A stretch of DNA of 64,000 nt, taken from the NCBI GenBank assembly GCA_013397435.1, contig VZRG01000447.1:186001-250000 (forward strand). Direction: 5' to 3'. Made by a program: the position numbers and the translations under genes. The notes beneath the pieces are model-generated. The model searched no databases, was not told where the DNA came from, and worked only from the letters and a program-made list of their open reading frames with translations. The first letter of the stretch is position 1. Each line of letters starts with the position of its first letter. Shown here piece after piece: positions 62,901 to 64,000 of the stretch. Origin of the DNA: Erythrocercus mccallii. Lineage: Eukaryota > Chordata > Aves > Passeriformes > Dicruridae.

Positions 62901-64000
62901 ATTCTGAAAAGTTATCTTCCATATAATGTCATTTCTGCAGAACTCTCTTGCCTCAGGGTTGTGAATTATTGTGCTGTGAACATTATAGTAGAGATTATTT
63001 ACAATAAATCGTGTAAAACCCCAAATGTTTTGCAATCAGAATATGTCAGATGCTGAGGAATGAGGAACCCCCTTTGGTTTATAACTTCTTTCAAGCACGA
63101 GCCAAAAACTGTACAGTACTGTTCCTAATGGAAAAGCATCCAGACCAATCTCTATAAATACTTATCACAGTCCCATAAACTAACCTATTAGGAGCACTTG
63201 ACATTTTCATTTATACCTGTAAAACTGTTGAAAAAATGTTATGTAGGCTGAGCTCTCTAATGCTTTCTCAACATTTTTTACCCTAAAATAACATAATATA
63301 AAGAGTAGCTCATAGTCTTTTGCCTGACTATTTGTTATCTAAAATACGATTTATCTGAATAATATGAATTATACTTCCTCCAGTTTCCAATTTATGGTGT
63401 TAGAATAATTCTTTTTATTTCTCCAGTGTAACTGTTATACTGTAAAAATCTACTGGAATAGTCTCAGATAATAACATAATAGTAATTGTAAAATTATTAT
63501 AGGACCTTACATTTGTAAAATATTAAAGTTTTTTTATCACAAATTCAGGAAATTATTTCTGATGCATCACACAACTGCAATTTGGATATACATATTTATG
63601 CTGAGTATCAACACTTGAATTTAAAAAGAGAAACAGAAAACACTCTGCTGGAAAGGATGTGGGCAGGTAGGTGAGCCCACAGATTCTCTTGGACTGACCC
63701 AGCTTGAGTATTTTAGTCACAGATACAGAAAACTTAAAGAAAACTATTGGGAGAGTTGTTGAGAGAGGTTCAGTATGCTCAGGACTTGTAACAAGACCCA
63801 CAAGTCTGCTAAAAAAACCCCAGAAATGGCAAGACAGAATATTAGCATTAACAATAGGGAGTATATGCCAACATTTTAAACTGTACAATTATGAATGCCA
63901 ACAAAATATAAGATGCATGTGGTGTCTAACAGGTCACAGGACAGATTATTTTCCTCTTAAAACCATTGAAGAATGTTGGACTTGAGTCCAGTGAGTAAGT
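59901..64000. other. Noncoding sequence to the window end, no gene seen
   Basis: Frames up to 111 codons (63553-63888 minus, overlapped by 63704-63985 plus) without domains. 'ttttttttccccccttag' ending at 60801 looks like a splice acceptor but opens into stops. The last 1.4 kb is very AT-rich. No transposon recognised. Confidence 0.55.

Noticed and set aside
1..64000. Bacterial or phage-type systems, CRISPR arrays, tRNA or rRNA genes
   Set aside because: Composition and repeats are vertebrate; no regular direct-repeat array, cloverleaf or rRNA-like block was seen.

Overview
This window looks like nuclear DNA from a bird, probably a passerine, and I found no protein-coding gene in it. The bird call rests on transposon types. 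A CR1 LINE at 11.17-11.98 kb carries the typical avian CR1 3' end, and two more CR1 pieces lie at 34.1-34.9 kb. Three retroviral LTRs resemble families I associate with songbird genomes; that family match is from memory and was not searched. The rest is AT-rich, CpG-poor, mostly unique sequence with short homopolymer runs and a few microsatellites, as expected of a bird intergenic region or very long intron.

Layout: 0-5.2 kb is T-rich and ends in a candidate polyadenylation site (AATAAA at 5217), so it may be the tail of a plus-strand transcript entering from the left. 5.2-26.2 kb is mostly unique noncoding sequence with a minus-strand CR1 copy, MIR-like SINE remnants and one possible conserved element (13.74-13.99 kb). 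26.2-34.9 kb is the repeat-rich part: two solo LTRs of one family in opposite orientation (26.19-27.17 kb plus, 33.05-33.95 kb minus), an isolated CpG-rich patch between them (30.65-30.87 kb) and two CR1 fragments. 39.78-40.29 kb holds an LTR of a second family on the minus strand. 40.9-43.1 kb has a (GGA)n tract, a G-quadruplex motif next to a perfect hairpin, and two stretches that look like conserved noncoding DNA. 43.1-64 kb is unique noncoding sequence with MIR-like remnants and further candidate regulatory stretches at 58.1-58.9 and 59.4-59.9 kb.

The longest open frames (189 and 176 codons) lie antisense inside the two related LTRs. The other frames are short, overlap on both strands, and show no recognisable domain. 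I saw no tRNA, rRNA, CRISPR array or operon-like gene cluster, and no convincing new biological system. The items most worth a second look are the CpG patch, the G4-plus-hairpin, the octamer-like cluster at 59.68 kb, the inverted LTR pair and the possible transcript end at 5.2 kb. Conservation claims are impressions from base composition and motifs and need an alignment to test.
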